Shown piece by piece: positions 1-5,979 of a DNA stretch of 6,340 bases. A program made the position numbers and the translations under genes. Source of the stretch: an uncultured Micrococcus sp. (lineage in GTDB: Bacteria; Actinomycetota; Actinomycetes; Actinomycetales; Micrococcaceae); NCBI GenBank assembly GCA_946222435.1, contig CAMIOJ010000127.1:1-6340 (forward strand), read 5' to 3'. The notes beneath the pieces were generated by a model. It worked only from the letters and a program-made list of their open reading frames with translations, was not told the origin of the DNA and did no database searches. Numbering within the stretch: the first letter of the stretch is position 1; each line of letters starts with the position of its first letter.

Positions 1-958
1 GGCCTGCATCGTCTCGGACGAGGGCGGCTTCGACGACCGCTCCTTCAACCAGTCCTCCTACGAGGGCCTGAAGGCCGCCGAGGAGGAGTACGGCGTCGAG
101 ATCCGCGAGGCCGAGTCCCAGGAGCCGGGCGAGTTCACGCCGAACGTGAACTCCATGGTGGACGCGGGCTGCAACGCGATCTTCGGCGTGGGCTACATGC
201 TCGGCGACACCATCAAGCCGATCGCGAAGAAGGAGTCGGACACCCACTTCTTCGGCGTGGACGTGACGGACACGGGCTTCTCGGACAACGTCCAGAACCT
301 GACCTACGACACCGCCCAGGCCGCCTTCCTGGCCGGGTACCTGGCCGCCGGCATGTCCGAGTCCGGCACCGTCGCCACCTACGGCGGCATGGAGATCCCC
401 ACCGTGACCATCTTCATGGAGGGCTTCGCCGAGGGCGTCGAGTACTACAACGAGCAGAAGGACGCGGACGTGAAGGTCCTCGGCTGGGACAACGACGCCA
501 AGACCGGCTCGTTCATCGGCGACTTCTCCAACCAGGCCGCCGGCAAGACCAACACCGCGAACTTCATCAACGAGGGTGCGGACGTCATCATGCCGGTCGC
601 CGGTCCGGTGGGCCTGGGCACCCTCGACGCGGTTGAGGAGGCCGGCGAGGACAAGGGCGTCAAGGTCGTCTGGGTGGACTCGGACGGCTACGAGTCCACG
701 GACAAGGGACAGTTCATCCTGACCTCCGTCATGAAGAACATGGGCCAGTCGGTCACCGACGTCATCGCACAGGACCTCAAGGGCGAGTTCTCCTCCGAGC
801 CGTACCTCGGCACCTTGGAGAACGAGGGCGTGGGCCTGGCCCCGTTCCACGACTTCGACGGCGAGGTCTCCGACGAGCTCAAGAAGGAGCTCGAGGACCT
901 GAAGCAGCAGATCATCGACGGTGACGTGGAGGTCGAGTCCTCGATCGCCGAGGGCTGA
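1..958 (+). CDS. Bmp/Med-family substrate-binding lipoprotein of a nucleoside ABC transporter (5' partial)
   Basis: This gene encodes the extracytoplasmic ligand-binding subunit of an ABC importer, probably for nucleosides. The open frame enters from the left edge (first full codon at position 2) and ends in TGA at 956-958, giving 318 visible residues. The family is usually about 350-370 residues, so roughly 30-50 N-terminal residues, including the expected lipoprotein signal and lipobox cysteine, are missing. Visible hallmarks of the Bmp/PnrA family are DEGGFDDRSFNQ at visible residues 6-17 (the ligand-contacting DxGGxxDxSFN motif), FFGVD at 83-87, TYDTAQAAFLAGYLAAG at 101-117, a GGMEIPxVxxFxEGFxEGV stretch, and VDSDGY at 225-230. 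The ATG at position 146 is internal and not the real start, because the motif-bearing frame is open upstream of it. The ATPase and permease genes follow on the same strand. Nucleoside specificity is inferred from the family and from cdd/deoA downstream; the ligand cannot be read directly. Confidence 0.93.
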   Translation, partial: ACIVSDEGGFDDRSFNQSSYEGLKAAEEEYGVEIREAESQEPGEFTPNVNSMVDAGCNAIFGVGYMLGDTIKPIAKKESDTHFFGVDVTDTGFSDNVQNLTYDTAQAAFLAGYLAAGMSESGTVATYGGMEIPTVTIFMEGFAEGVEYYNEQKDADVKVLGWDNDAKTGSFIGDFSNQAAGKTNTANFINEGADVIMPVAGPVGLGTLDAVEEAGEDKGVKVVWVDSDGYESTDKGQFILTSVMKNMGQSVTDVIAQDLKGEFSSEPYLGTLENEGVGLAPFHDFDGEVSDELKKELEDLKQQIIDGDVEVESSIAEG

Positions 959-976
959 TCGGCCATCCGCACGCCA

Positions 977-1012
977 CGGGGCCGGACCCGGCACACGCAG
1001 GGTCCGGCCCCG
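977..1012 (+). terminator. Perfect 13-bp stem-loop between binding-protein and ATPase genes (attenuator or mRNA-stabilising hairpin)
   Basis: The arm CGGGGCCGGACCC (977-989) is exactly complementary to GGGTCCGGCCCCG (1000-1012) across a 10-nt loop. It starts 18 nt after the stop codon of the binding-protein gene. No T-run follows, so it is not a classical E. coli-type terminator. Such U-less GC hairpins can still act as terminators in actinobacteria, or protect the upstream mRNA from 3' exonucleases. The position fits the usual need for more binding protein than membrane components, with partial read-through into the ATPase gene. The hairpin is directly visible; its function is inferred. Confidence 0.7.
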
Positions 1013-1033
1013 CGGCGCGCACACCGCGCGTCG
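1013..1033 (+). other. Second, abutting GC-rich hairpin in the same spacer
   Basis: CGGCGCGC (1013-1020) can pair with GCGCGTCG (1026-1033) around the loop ACACC, giving 8 pairs of which one is G-U. It begins directly after the 13-bp stem-loop. CGCGC at 1025-1029 could instead pair with GCGCG at 1042-1046, so two mutually exclusive folds are possible. In DNA this rich in G and C such short arms may arise by chance, so this is less certain than the first hairpin. Confidence 0.35.
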
Positions 1034-1054
1034 GGGCCCCGGCGCGTGACCGAC

Positions 1055-1068
1055 GGAGGAGACGGAAG
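1055..1068 (+). promoter_or_regulatory. Ribosome binding site of the ATPase gene (two candidate purine boxes)
   Basis: GGAGGAG at 1055-1061 is the best Shine-Dalgarno match but sits 13 nt from the ATG at 1075. GGAAG at 1064-1068 is weaker but has a more usual 6-nt gap. Either supports ATG 1075 as the start. This gene has its own site because, unlike the permeases, it is not coupled to its upstream neighbour. Confidence 0.6.
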
Positions 1069-1074
1069 ATCCCC

Positions 1075-2625
1075 ATGAAGCTCGAGCTGCGCGGCATCTC
1101 GAAGCGGTTCGGCACGTTCGCCGCGAACGAGGACGTGGACCTGGTGGTCGAGTCCGGGCAGGTGCACACCCTGCTCGGCGAGAACGGCGCCGGCAAGTCC
1201 ACCCTGATGAACGTGCTCTTCGGCCTGTACAACCCCACCGAGGGCGAGATCCTGCTGGACGACGAGCCGGTCGCGTTCGCCGGACCCGGCGAGGCCATGC
1301 GGGCCGGCATCGGCATGGTGCACCAGCACTTCATGCTCGTGCCCGTGTTCACGGTGGCGGAGAACGTCGCCCTGGGCGACGAGCACACGAAGGCCGCCGG
1401 CATCCTGGACCTCGAGGCCACCCGCCGCAGGATCCGTCAGATCTCGGACCAGTACGGCTTCCAGGTGGACCCGGACGCGATCGTCGAGGACCTGCCGGTC
1501 GGCGTGCAGCAGCGCGTGGAGATCATCAAGGCCCTCGTGCGCGACGCCCGCATCCTCATCCTGGACGAGCCCACCGCCGTGCTCACCCCCCAGGAGACCG
1601 ACGAGCTGCTGAACATCATCCGGCAGCTGCGCGCGGACGGCACCGCGATCGTCTTCATCTCCCACAAGCTCCGCGAGGTCAAGGCGATCTCGGACAGGAT
1701 CACCGTCCTGCGCCGAGGCCGTGTGGTCGGCACCGCGGACCCGTCCGCCGATGCCTCGGAGCTGGCCGCCCTCATGGTGGGCCGCGACGTGGTCCTCAAC
1801 CGCACGAAGACCGAGCCGAGGCTCGGCGAGGAGACCTTCCGCGTGGAGGACCTCACCGTGGTCTCGCCTACCGGGCAGGTGCTGGTGGACGACGTCTCCT
1901 TCGGCATCCGCCAGGGCGAGGTCCTCGCCGTGGCCGGCGTCCAGGGCAACGGCCAGACCGAGCTCACGGAGGCCATCATGGGCCTGCAGAAGGCCACCGG
2001 CTCCATCCGCCTGGACGGCCGCGAGCTCGTGGGCCGCTCCACCCGGCAGATCATCCGTGCCGGCGTGGGCTTCGTCCCGGAGGACCGCTCCACCGACGGC
2101 CTCGTGGGCACCTTCACCGTGGCGGAGAACATGGTGCTCAACCGCTATGACACCGCCCCGGCCGGTTCCTCGATGCAGCTGAACCCGAAGGCGATCCGCC
2201 GCCTCGCCGAGCGCAGGGTCCAGGAGTTCGACGTCCGCACCCAGGGCGTGGACATCCCGGTCGGCACGCTCTCCGGCGGCAACCAGCAGAAGGTCGTCAT
2301 GGCCCGCGAGCTGGTGGACGACCTGTCCCTGTTCATCGCGTCCCAGCCGACGCGCGGCGTGGACGTGGGCTCGATCGAGTTCCTGCACTCCCGGATCATC
2401 GCCGAGCGCGACTCCGGCACGCCGGTCCTGATCGTCTCGACCGAACTGGACGAGGTCCTCGAGCTCGCCGACCGCATCGCCGTGATGTACCACGGCCGCA
2501 TCGTGGGCATCGTCCCGGGGAACACCTCGCGCGACCACCTCGGCCTCATGATGGCCGGCCAGCTCCCCGACGACGTCGTCCTCGCGGACGGCTCCACCCC
2601 GACCCAGGAAGGAGCGCGCGCATGA
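1075..2625 (+). CDS. Nucleoside ABC transporter ATP-binding protein with two nucleotide-binding domains
   Basis: This is the cytoplasmic ATPase that energises nucleoside import, of the fused double-domain type (B. subtilis NupO/YufO-like). Its 516 residues fit the family norm of about 500-520. Domain 1 (about 1-235) has Walker A GENGAGKST at 35-43, Q-loop Gln84 in MVHQHF, a non-canonical signature LPVGVQQR at 140-147, Walker B ILILDE at 160-165 and switch His197 in FISHK. Domain 2 (about 250-505) has a degenerate Walker A, GVQGNGQTEL at 288-297, with Gln294 where the catalytic Lys would be. It also has a canonical signature, LSGGNQQK at 399-406, and a degenerate Walker B, FIASQPTRG at 420-428, where Ser423 and Gln424 replace Asp-Glu. 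This asymmetry is typical of the sugar/nucleoside (CUT2-like) ATPases. Since sites form between domains, one competent site (Walker motifs of domain 1 with the signature of domain 2) is expected. The start is ATG 1075, and the stop overlaps the next start as ATGA. Ribose-type sugars are a less likely substrate given the neighbours. Confidence 0.95.
   Translation: MKLELRGISKRFGTFAANEDVDLVVESGQVHTLLGENGAGKSTLMNVLFGLYNPTEGEILLDDEPVAFAGPGEAMRAGIGMVHQHFMLVPVFTVAENVALGDEHTKAAGILDLEATRRRIRQISDQYGFQVDPDAIVEDLPVGVQQRVEIIKALVRDARILILDEPTAVLTPQETDELLNIIRQLRADGTAIVFISHKLREVKAISDRITVLRRGRVVGTADPSADASELAALMVGRDVVLNRTKTEPRLGEETFRVEDLTVVSPTGQVLVDDVSFGIRQGEVLAVAGVQGNGQTELTEAIMGLQKATGSIRLDGRELVGRSTRQIIRAGVGFVPEDRSTDGLVGTFTVAENMVLNRYDTAPAGSSMQLNPKAIRRLAERRVQEFDVRTQGVDIPVGTLSGGNQQKVVMARELVDDLSLFIASQPTRGVDVGSIEFLHSRIIAERDSGTPVLIVSTELDEVLELADRIAVMYHGRIVGIVPGNTSRDHLGLMMAGQLPDDVVLADGSTPTQEGARA
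2606..2614 (+). promoter_or_regulatory. Ribosome binding site of the first permease gene
   Basis: AGGAAGGAG lies inside the end of the ATPase coding sequence, 7 nt before the ATG at 2622. With the ATGA overlap (ATG 2622-2624, TGA 2623-2625) it suggests translational coupling of the permease to the ATPase. Confidence 0.75.
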
Positions 2626-4085
2626 GCACCGCCGCACCGCAGCCCACGGCGTCCGAGGCGCCGGACACGGCAGCCGGCACGCAGCCCCGCACCGGCCGTC
2701 CGGCCCCGGCGCAGCCGTCCGTGCTGCGCCAGATCCTCTCCGGCAACGGCACGGTCACCGTGCTCGCCATCCTCCTGTCCCTGCTGATCTCCGGCCTGCT
2801 GATCGTCGCCACGGACGAGGACGTCCAGGAGACCGCCGGCTACTTCTTCGGCCGACCGACGGACATGCTGGCCGCGGCCTGGTCCGCGTTCTCCGGAGCG
2901 TTCCTGGCTCTGTTCCGCGGCGCGATCCTCAACTACGAGGCCGCCAGCTTCGCCGGCATGATCAAGCCGCTGACCGAGACCCTGACGGTGGCGACGCCGC
3001 TGATCATCGTCTCCCTCGGCATCGCGATCGCGTTCCGGGCGGGCCTGTTCAACATCGGTGGCCAGGGCCAGTTCATCTTCGGCGCCATGTTCGCCACCTG
3101 GTTCGGCGTCTCCATGGACCTCCCGTTCGGCCTGCACCTGCTGGTCGTGTTCGTCATGGGCACGCTCGGCGGCGTGCTCTGGGGCTCCGTGGTCGGCCTG
3201 CTCAAGGCCTACACCGGCGCCCACGAGGTCATCCTCACGATCATGCTGAACTATGTCGCGCTGAACCTGCTGGCGTACCTGCTGAACACCCCGGTGCTCC
3301 GCCGCGAGGGCACCACCAACCCGGTCTCGGACTTCCTTCCGGAGTCCGCCCGCTTCCCGCTGATGTTCGGCGAGGGCTTCCGCCTGCACTGGGGGTTCGT
3401 CCTCGCACTGGCCGCGACCGCGTTCTCCTGGTGGCTGCTCCAGCGCTCGGCCGTGGGCTTCCGGCTGCGCGCGGTCGGCGCGAACCCGGCAGCCGCCCGC
3501 ACCGCCGGCATCTCCGTGAAGGCCGCGTACATCACGGCCATGGCGGTCTCCGGCGGTCTGGCCGGCCTGGCCGGCATGGCCCACGTGTCCGGCACCGAGG
3601 GCTCCCTGAACACCTCGGTGGCCGGGTCCTTCGGCTTCGACGCCATCACCGTGGCGCTGCTGGGCCGCTCCAATCCGCTGGGCGTGCTCTTCGCCGGCCT
3701 GCTGTTCGGCGCCCTGCGCGCCGGCGGCGTGACCATGCAGACCCAGACCGGTGTGCCGATCGACATCGTCCTGGTGGTCCAGTCCTTCATCGTGCTGTTC
3801 ATCGCGGCCCCGCCGCTGGTGCGCACGATCTTCCGCCTGCCCGCCCCGGGCGCGGCCAGGGCCCGCCGCTCCGCGGACCCGGTGACCCAGCCGGCCGTGG
3901 CCGGTGCCGCCGTGTCCGGCGCCGCAGGCCAGCCCGCGGTCCCGTCCGCCGAGACCCAGGAGGCCGCCGTGGCCGCAGAGTCCTCCGCGGACGGTGTGGA
4001 GGGATCCACCCCGTCAGCCGCCGCCGACTCCCCGGCACCCGCCGACACAGACACCCGCACCTCCGAGAAGGGGGAGACCCGATGA
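2622..4085 (+). CDS. Nucleoside ABC transporter permease, first subunit (BPD_transp_2 family)
   Basis: This is one half of the inner-membrane channel of the importer (NupP/YufP-like, PF02653-type), 487 residues. Residues 1-40 are a Pro/Ala/Thr-rich, probably disordered cytoplasmic leader, and the first membrane segment is about 44-63. Further hydrophobic segments lie near 120-137, 168-190, 203-221, 257-274, 307-322, 340-368 and 380-398. Family motifs are FNIGGQGQ at 143-150 (many relatives have Glu where Gln148 stands), EVILTIMLNY at 202-211, and the cytoplasmic loop GFRLRAVGANP at 279-289, the likely contact with the ATPase. After about residue 406 there is a tail of roughly 80 residues rich in Ala, Pro, Ser and Thr and acidic towards its end. 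It has no recognisable domain and is longer than expected for the family. The gene overlaps its neighbours on both sides by ATGA, so expression is probably coupled through the operon. Subunit type is confident; substrate is inferred from family and context. Confidence 0.94.
   Translation: MSTAAPQPTASEAPDTAAGTQPRTGRPAPAQPSVLRQILSGNGTVTVLAILLSLLISGLLIVATDEDVQETAGYFFGRPTDMLAAAWSAFSGAFLALFRGAILNYEAASFAGMIKPLTETLTVATPLIIVSLGIAIAFRAGLFNIGGQGQFIFGAMFATWFGVSMDLPFGLHLLVVFVMGTLGGVLWGSVVGLLKAYTGAHEVILTIMLNYVALNLLAYLLNTPVLRREGTTNPVSDFLPESARFPLMFGEGFRLHWGFVLALAATAFSWWLLQRSAVGFRLRAVGANPAAARTAGISVKAAYITAMAVSGGLAGLAGMAHVSGTEGSLNTSVAGSFGFDAITVALLGRSNPLGVLFAGLLFGALRAGGVTMQTQTGVPIDIVLVVQSFIVLFIAAPPLVRTIFRLPAPGAARARRSADPVTQPAVAGAAVSGAAGQPAVPSAETQEAAVAAESSADGVEGSTPSAAADSPAPADTDTRTSEKGETR
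4070..4076 (+). promoter_or_regulatory. Ribosome binding site that fixes the start of the second permease
   Basis: GGGGGAG sits 5 nt before ATG 4082. The same frame stays open far upstream (an in-frame ATG exists at 3431), but that stretch overlaps the conserved part of the first permease and its translation is Arg/Gly-rich and unlike a membrane protein. The purine box together with the ATGA overlap makes 4082 the true start. Confidence 0.75.
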
Positions 4086-5398
4086 GCGCCACCGCCGCTG
4101 ACCAGAAGACCGTGGCCGAGACCTCGAGGCCCGAGCGCCGGGGCCGGGACGGCAAGCCGCTCGTGCGCAGCTGGACCACCCCGGTCCTGCTGACCGTCTT
4201 CGCCCTGTTCTCCCTGGGCCTTTTCGCCGTCAACGCCCCGGCCCATGACGCGGAGTTCCGCATCGCCACCCCGGGTGACCTCATCGAGCTGGCCGCTGTG
4301 TCCGTGCCGGCCGCACCGGCCCTGTGGGTGCTGTCCCTGGTGATGCTCGGCATCGCCGCCCTCGCCTGGGTCCGTGCGGCCGCGGGCCGCAGGAACCCGG
4401 TGTGGCTCAACGGCCTGTACGTGCTCGCCTTCGTGGCCGCCTTCCTCATCTGGGTGGTCGGCTCCGCGGACAACAATTCGGTGTACCTCACCGGCCTGAT
4501 CGCCGGCTCGTTCGCCCTGGCCGTGCCGCTGATCTTCGGCTCGATGGCCGGCATCCTGTCCGAGCGCTCTGGCGTCATCAACATCGCGATCGAGGGGCAG
4601 CTGCTCGCCGGCGCGTTCACCGCCGCGATGGTGGGGTCCGCCACCGGCTCGGCGTGGATCGGCCTGGCCGCCGCGGTCCTCGCGGGCGTGGCGGTGTCCT
4701 GGCTGCTGGCCGTTTTCTCGATCAAGTACCTGGTGAACCAGGTGATCGTGGGCGTGGTGCTGAACGTGCTCGTGATCGGCCTGACCAACTTCCTGTTCTC
4801 CACGGTCCTGGCGCCGAACTCGTCCGAGCTCAACTCGCCGCCGCACTTCCCGAGCATCCGCATCCCGTTCCTGGCGGAGATCCCGATCATCGGCCGCATC
4901 CTGTTCGACCAGTCGATCCTGGGCTACGGCATGTACCTGATCGTGGGCCTGCTGTGGTTCGGCCTGTTCCGCACCCGCTGGGGCCTGCGCGTGCGCGCGG
5001 TGGGCGAGCACCCGAAGGCCGCGGACACCGTGGGCATCGACGTGATCCGCACCCGCTACGTCAACGTGCTGCTCGGCGGTGCCGTGGCCGGCATGGGCGG
5101 GGCGTTCTTCACCCTCGTGTCCGCCTCCTCCTTCTCCAAGGAGATGACGGCGGGCCAGGGCTTCATCGCCCTCGCCGCGGTGATCTTCGGCCGGTGGAAC
5201 CCGATCGGCGCGTTCTTCGCGGCGCTGCTGTTCGGCTTCGCCACGAACATGCAGTACGTGTTCTCGATCCTCGGCACCCCGGTGCCGAGCCAGTTCATGG
5301 CGATGCTCCCGTACGTGGTCACCGTGTTCGCGGTGGCTGGCCTGGTGGGCCGTTCCCGCGGTCCGGCCGCGGGCGGCACGCCGTACGTGAAGGAGTGA
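4082..5398 (+). CDS. Nucleoside ABC transporter permease, second subunit (BPD_transp_2 family)
   Basis: This is the second, different half of the transmembrane channel (NupQ/YufQ-like), 438 residues from ATG 4082. Residues 1-30 are hydrophilic and basic (RPERRGRDGK at 16-25). Hydrophobic segments follow near 33-50, 80-98, 109-128, 137-158, 174-190, 195-215 and 219-240, with more in the C-terminal half. Family motifs are GVINIAIEGQ at 164-173 (the common form is NIGIEGQ), NQVIVGVVLN at 219-228, and the cytoplasmic loop GLRVRAVGEHP at 301-311, which matches the loop of the first permease and should contact the ATPase. It is a distant paralogue of the upstream permease, so the importer would have a heterodimeric channel. 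The hydrophilic start plus two hydrophobic segments before residue 110 make the N-terminus longer than a minimal subunit of this family. The stop TGA 5396-5398 is followed two bases later by the cdd start. Confidence 0.94.
   Translation: MSATAADQKTVAETSRPERRGRDGKPLVRSWTTPVLLTVFALFSLGLFAVNAPAHDAEFRIATPGDLIELAAVSVPAAPALWVLSLVMLGIAALAWVRAAAGRRNPVWLNGLYVLAFVAAFLIWVVGSADNNSVYLTGLIAGSFALAVPLIFGSMAGILSERSGVINIAIEGQLLAGAFTAAMVGSATGSAWIGLAAAVLAGVAVSWLLAVFSIKYLVNQVIVGVVLNVLVIGLTNFLFSTVLAPNSSELNSPPHFPSIRIPFLAEIPIIGRILFDQSILGYGMYLIVGLLWFGLFRTRWGLRVRAVGEHPKAADTVGIDVIRTRYVNVLLGGAVAGMGGAFFTLVSASSFSKEMTAGQGFIALAAVIFGRWNPIGAFFAALLFGFATNMQYVFSILGTPVPSQFMAMLPYVVTVFAVAGLVGRSRGPAAGGTPYVKE
5389..5395 (+). promoter_or_regulatory. 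Ribosome binding site of cdd inside the second permease gene
   Basis: GAAGGAG lies in the last codons of the permease, 5 nt before ATG 5401. An in-frame GTG at 5395-5397 overlaps the permease stop as GTGA, but it shares the last G of this purine box and so would have no room for ribosome binding. ATG 5401 is therefore preferred. Confidence 0.7.
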
Positions 5399-5400
5399 CC

Positions 5401-5808
5401 ATGGACCGCGACGCCGTCGACTGGGACGCGCTGACCGCCGCCGCCGTGGACGCCCTGCGGCACGCCTACGTGCCGTACTCGGGCTACCCGGTGGGTGCGG
5501 CCGCCCTGACGGAGGACGGCCGGACGGTGAACGGTTGCAACATCGAGAACGCCTCCTACGGCATCACGCTGTGCGCCGAGTGCTCGCTGGTCTCCGCCCT
5601 GATGATGGGCGGCGGCGGGCGGCTCTCCGCGTTCGTGTGCGTGAACGGGGAGAGCGAGGTGATCATGCCGTGCGGCCGCTGTCGCCAGCTGCTCTCCGAG
5701 CACCGCGCCCCGGACATGATGATGATGACACCGGCCGGCGTGCTCACCATGGACGAGGTCCTGCCGCAGTCCTTCGGCCCGGCTGACCTGGAGCACGCCT
5801 CCCGCTGA
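5401..5808 (+). CDS. cdd: Cytidine deaminase (tetrameric, zinc-dependent)
   Basis: The enzyme hydrolytically deaminates cytidine and deoxycytidine to uridine and deoxyuridine in the cytoplasm (pyrimidine salvage). The 135-residue product matches the short tetrameric CDA class (about 130-140). The substrate-binding segment YPVGAAALTEDG (29-40) leads into GCNIENASYG (45-54), whose Asn47 and Glu49 would bind the ribose hydroxyls. The catalytic CAE is Cys58-Ala59-Glu60, with Glu60 the proton shuttle. PCGRCRQ (90-96) supplies Cys91 and Cys94, so the zinc ligands are three cysteines. Position 61 is Cys where B. subtilis CDA has an Arg that tunes the zinc thiolates; from memory CAEC is normal in actinobacterial CDAs such as that of M. 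tuberculosis. An in-frame run of four ATG codons (5716-5727) gives Met106-109. The gene starts two bases after the permease stop, so it is probably part of the transporter operon and acts on imported (deoxy)cytidine. Confidence 0.97.
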   Translation: MDRDAVDWDALTAAAVDALRHAYVPYSGYPVGAAALTEDGRTVNGCNIENASYGITLCAECSLVSALMMGGGGRLSAFVCVNGESEVIMPCGRCRQLLSEHRAPDMMMMTPAGVLTMDEVLPQSFGPADLEHASR

Positions 5809-5836
5809 GCCGCCTCCCCGGCACCACGACGACGGC

Positions 5837-5871
5837 CGCCGCCCTCCCGGGACGTCTCACCGGGGGCGGTG
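5837..5871 (+). terminator. GC-rich hairpin downstream of cdd, candidate operon terminator
   Basis: The stretch 5839-5850 can pair with 5860-5869 around the 9-nt loop GACGTCTCA, with a 2-nt bulge at 5842-5843 and one U-G pair. A G-U and a C-G pair (5838/5870 and 5837/5871) extend the base. It begins 28 nt after the cdd stop. The following bases are only moderately T-rich (TCCGTCTAGTCTGTGT), so this is not a strong classical terminator. It could end or attenuate the transporter-cdd transcript before deoA. The structure was read by eye; the function is inferred. Confidence 0.45.
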
Positions 5872-5899
5872 TCCGTCTAGTCTGTGTAGGCAGGACACC
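5868..5899 (+). repeat. 7-bp inverted repeat in the cdd-deoA spacer enclosing a possible -10 element
   Basis: GGTGTCC (5868-5874) is exactly complementary to GGACACC (5893-5899), with an 18-nt centre. The centre contains TAGTCT (5878-5883), which fits the loose actinobacterial -10 pattern TANNNT. No convincing -35 box is seen at the right distance. It could be an operator around a deoA promoter, an RNA stem competing with the terminator-like hairpin just upstream, or chance. Confidence 0.3.
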
Positions 5900-5905
5900 C
5901 ACGCG

Positions 5906-5943
5906 GTGCAGGTCTGTGCAGACCGCACATGCACGGTGTGCAG
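5906..5943 (+). repeat. Clustered GTGCAG direct repeats with small inverted repeats upstream of deoA
   Basis: GTGCAG occurs three times, at 5906-5911, 5916-5921 and 5938-5943. The offsets of 10 and 22 bp are close to one and two helical turns. GGTCTG (5911-5916) and CAGACC (5919-5924) form a palindrome with a 2-bp centre. GCACA (5925-5929) and TGTGC (5937-5941) form another inverted pair with a 7-bp centre. The cluster ends 36 bp before the deoA ATG, a plausible place for a regulator to bind. No regulator gene is visible in the window, so operator function is only a suggestion. Confidence 0.35.
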
Positions 5944-5957
5944 GAAGCAACACCCTC

Positions 5958-5967
5958 GAGGGAAGGA
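5958..5967 (+). promoter_or_regulatory. Ribosome binding site of deoA
   Basis: GAGGGAAGGA is the only purine-rich box before ATG 5980. Its 3' end is 12 nt from the ATG, somewhat longer than usual. No in-frame ATG, GTG or TTG lies between it and 5980, so the assigned start stands. Confidence 0.6.
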
Positions 5968-5979
5968 TCCCGCCCCGCC

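Noticed and set aside
688..2637. A 649-codon open frame on the minus strand opposite the binding-protein end and the ATPase
   Set aside because: Its translation is rich in Arg, Ala, His, Gly, Asp and Val with no domain, and it lies opposite a strongly conserved ATPase. Long antisense frames are common in GC-rich coding DNA.
3431..4081. An N-terminal extension of the second permease from an upstream in-frame ATG
   Set aside because: The extension is Arg/Gly/Pro-rich, lies over the conserved C-terminal half of the first permease in another frame, and the ATG at 4082 has a good ribosome binding site and an ATGA overlap.
2145..5011. Long minus-strand open frames (2145-3584, 3251-5011, 3799-4899) opposite the permeases
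   Set aside because: They are low-complexity and without recognisable motifs, and they overlap one another. They mirror the codon pattern of the conserved + strand permeases.
4324..5400. An N-terminal extension of cytidine deaminase, suggesting a fusion protein
   Set aside because: The frame is open by composition only. Its translation has no domain, overlaps the second permease throughout, and the standard 135-residue enzyme starts at 5401.
5606..5622. A G-rich run with four short G tracts in cdd, possible G-quadruplex
   Set aside because: It encodes a Gly-Gly-Gly-Gly-Arg stretch common in actinobacterial CDAs, and two of the tracts have only two Gs. Codon composition explains it.
5744..5953. 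A small minus-strand open frame (69 codons) across the cdd-deoA spacer
   Set aside because: It lacks a recognisable motif and is Arg/Pro-rich. It overlaps the end of cdd and runs through the terminator-like hairpin and repeats, so it is most likely a chance frame.
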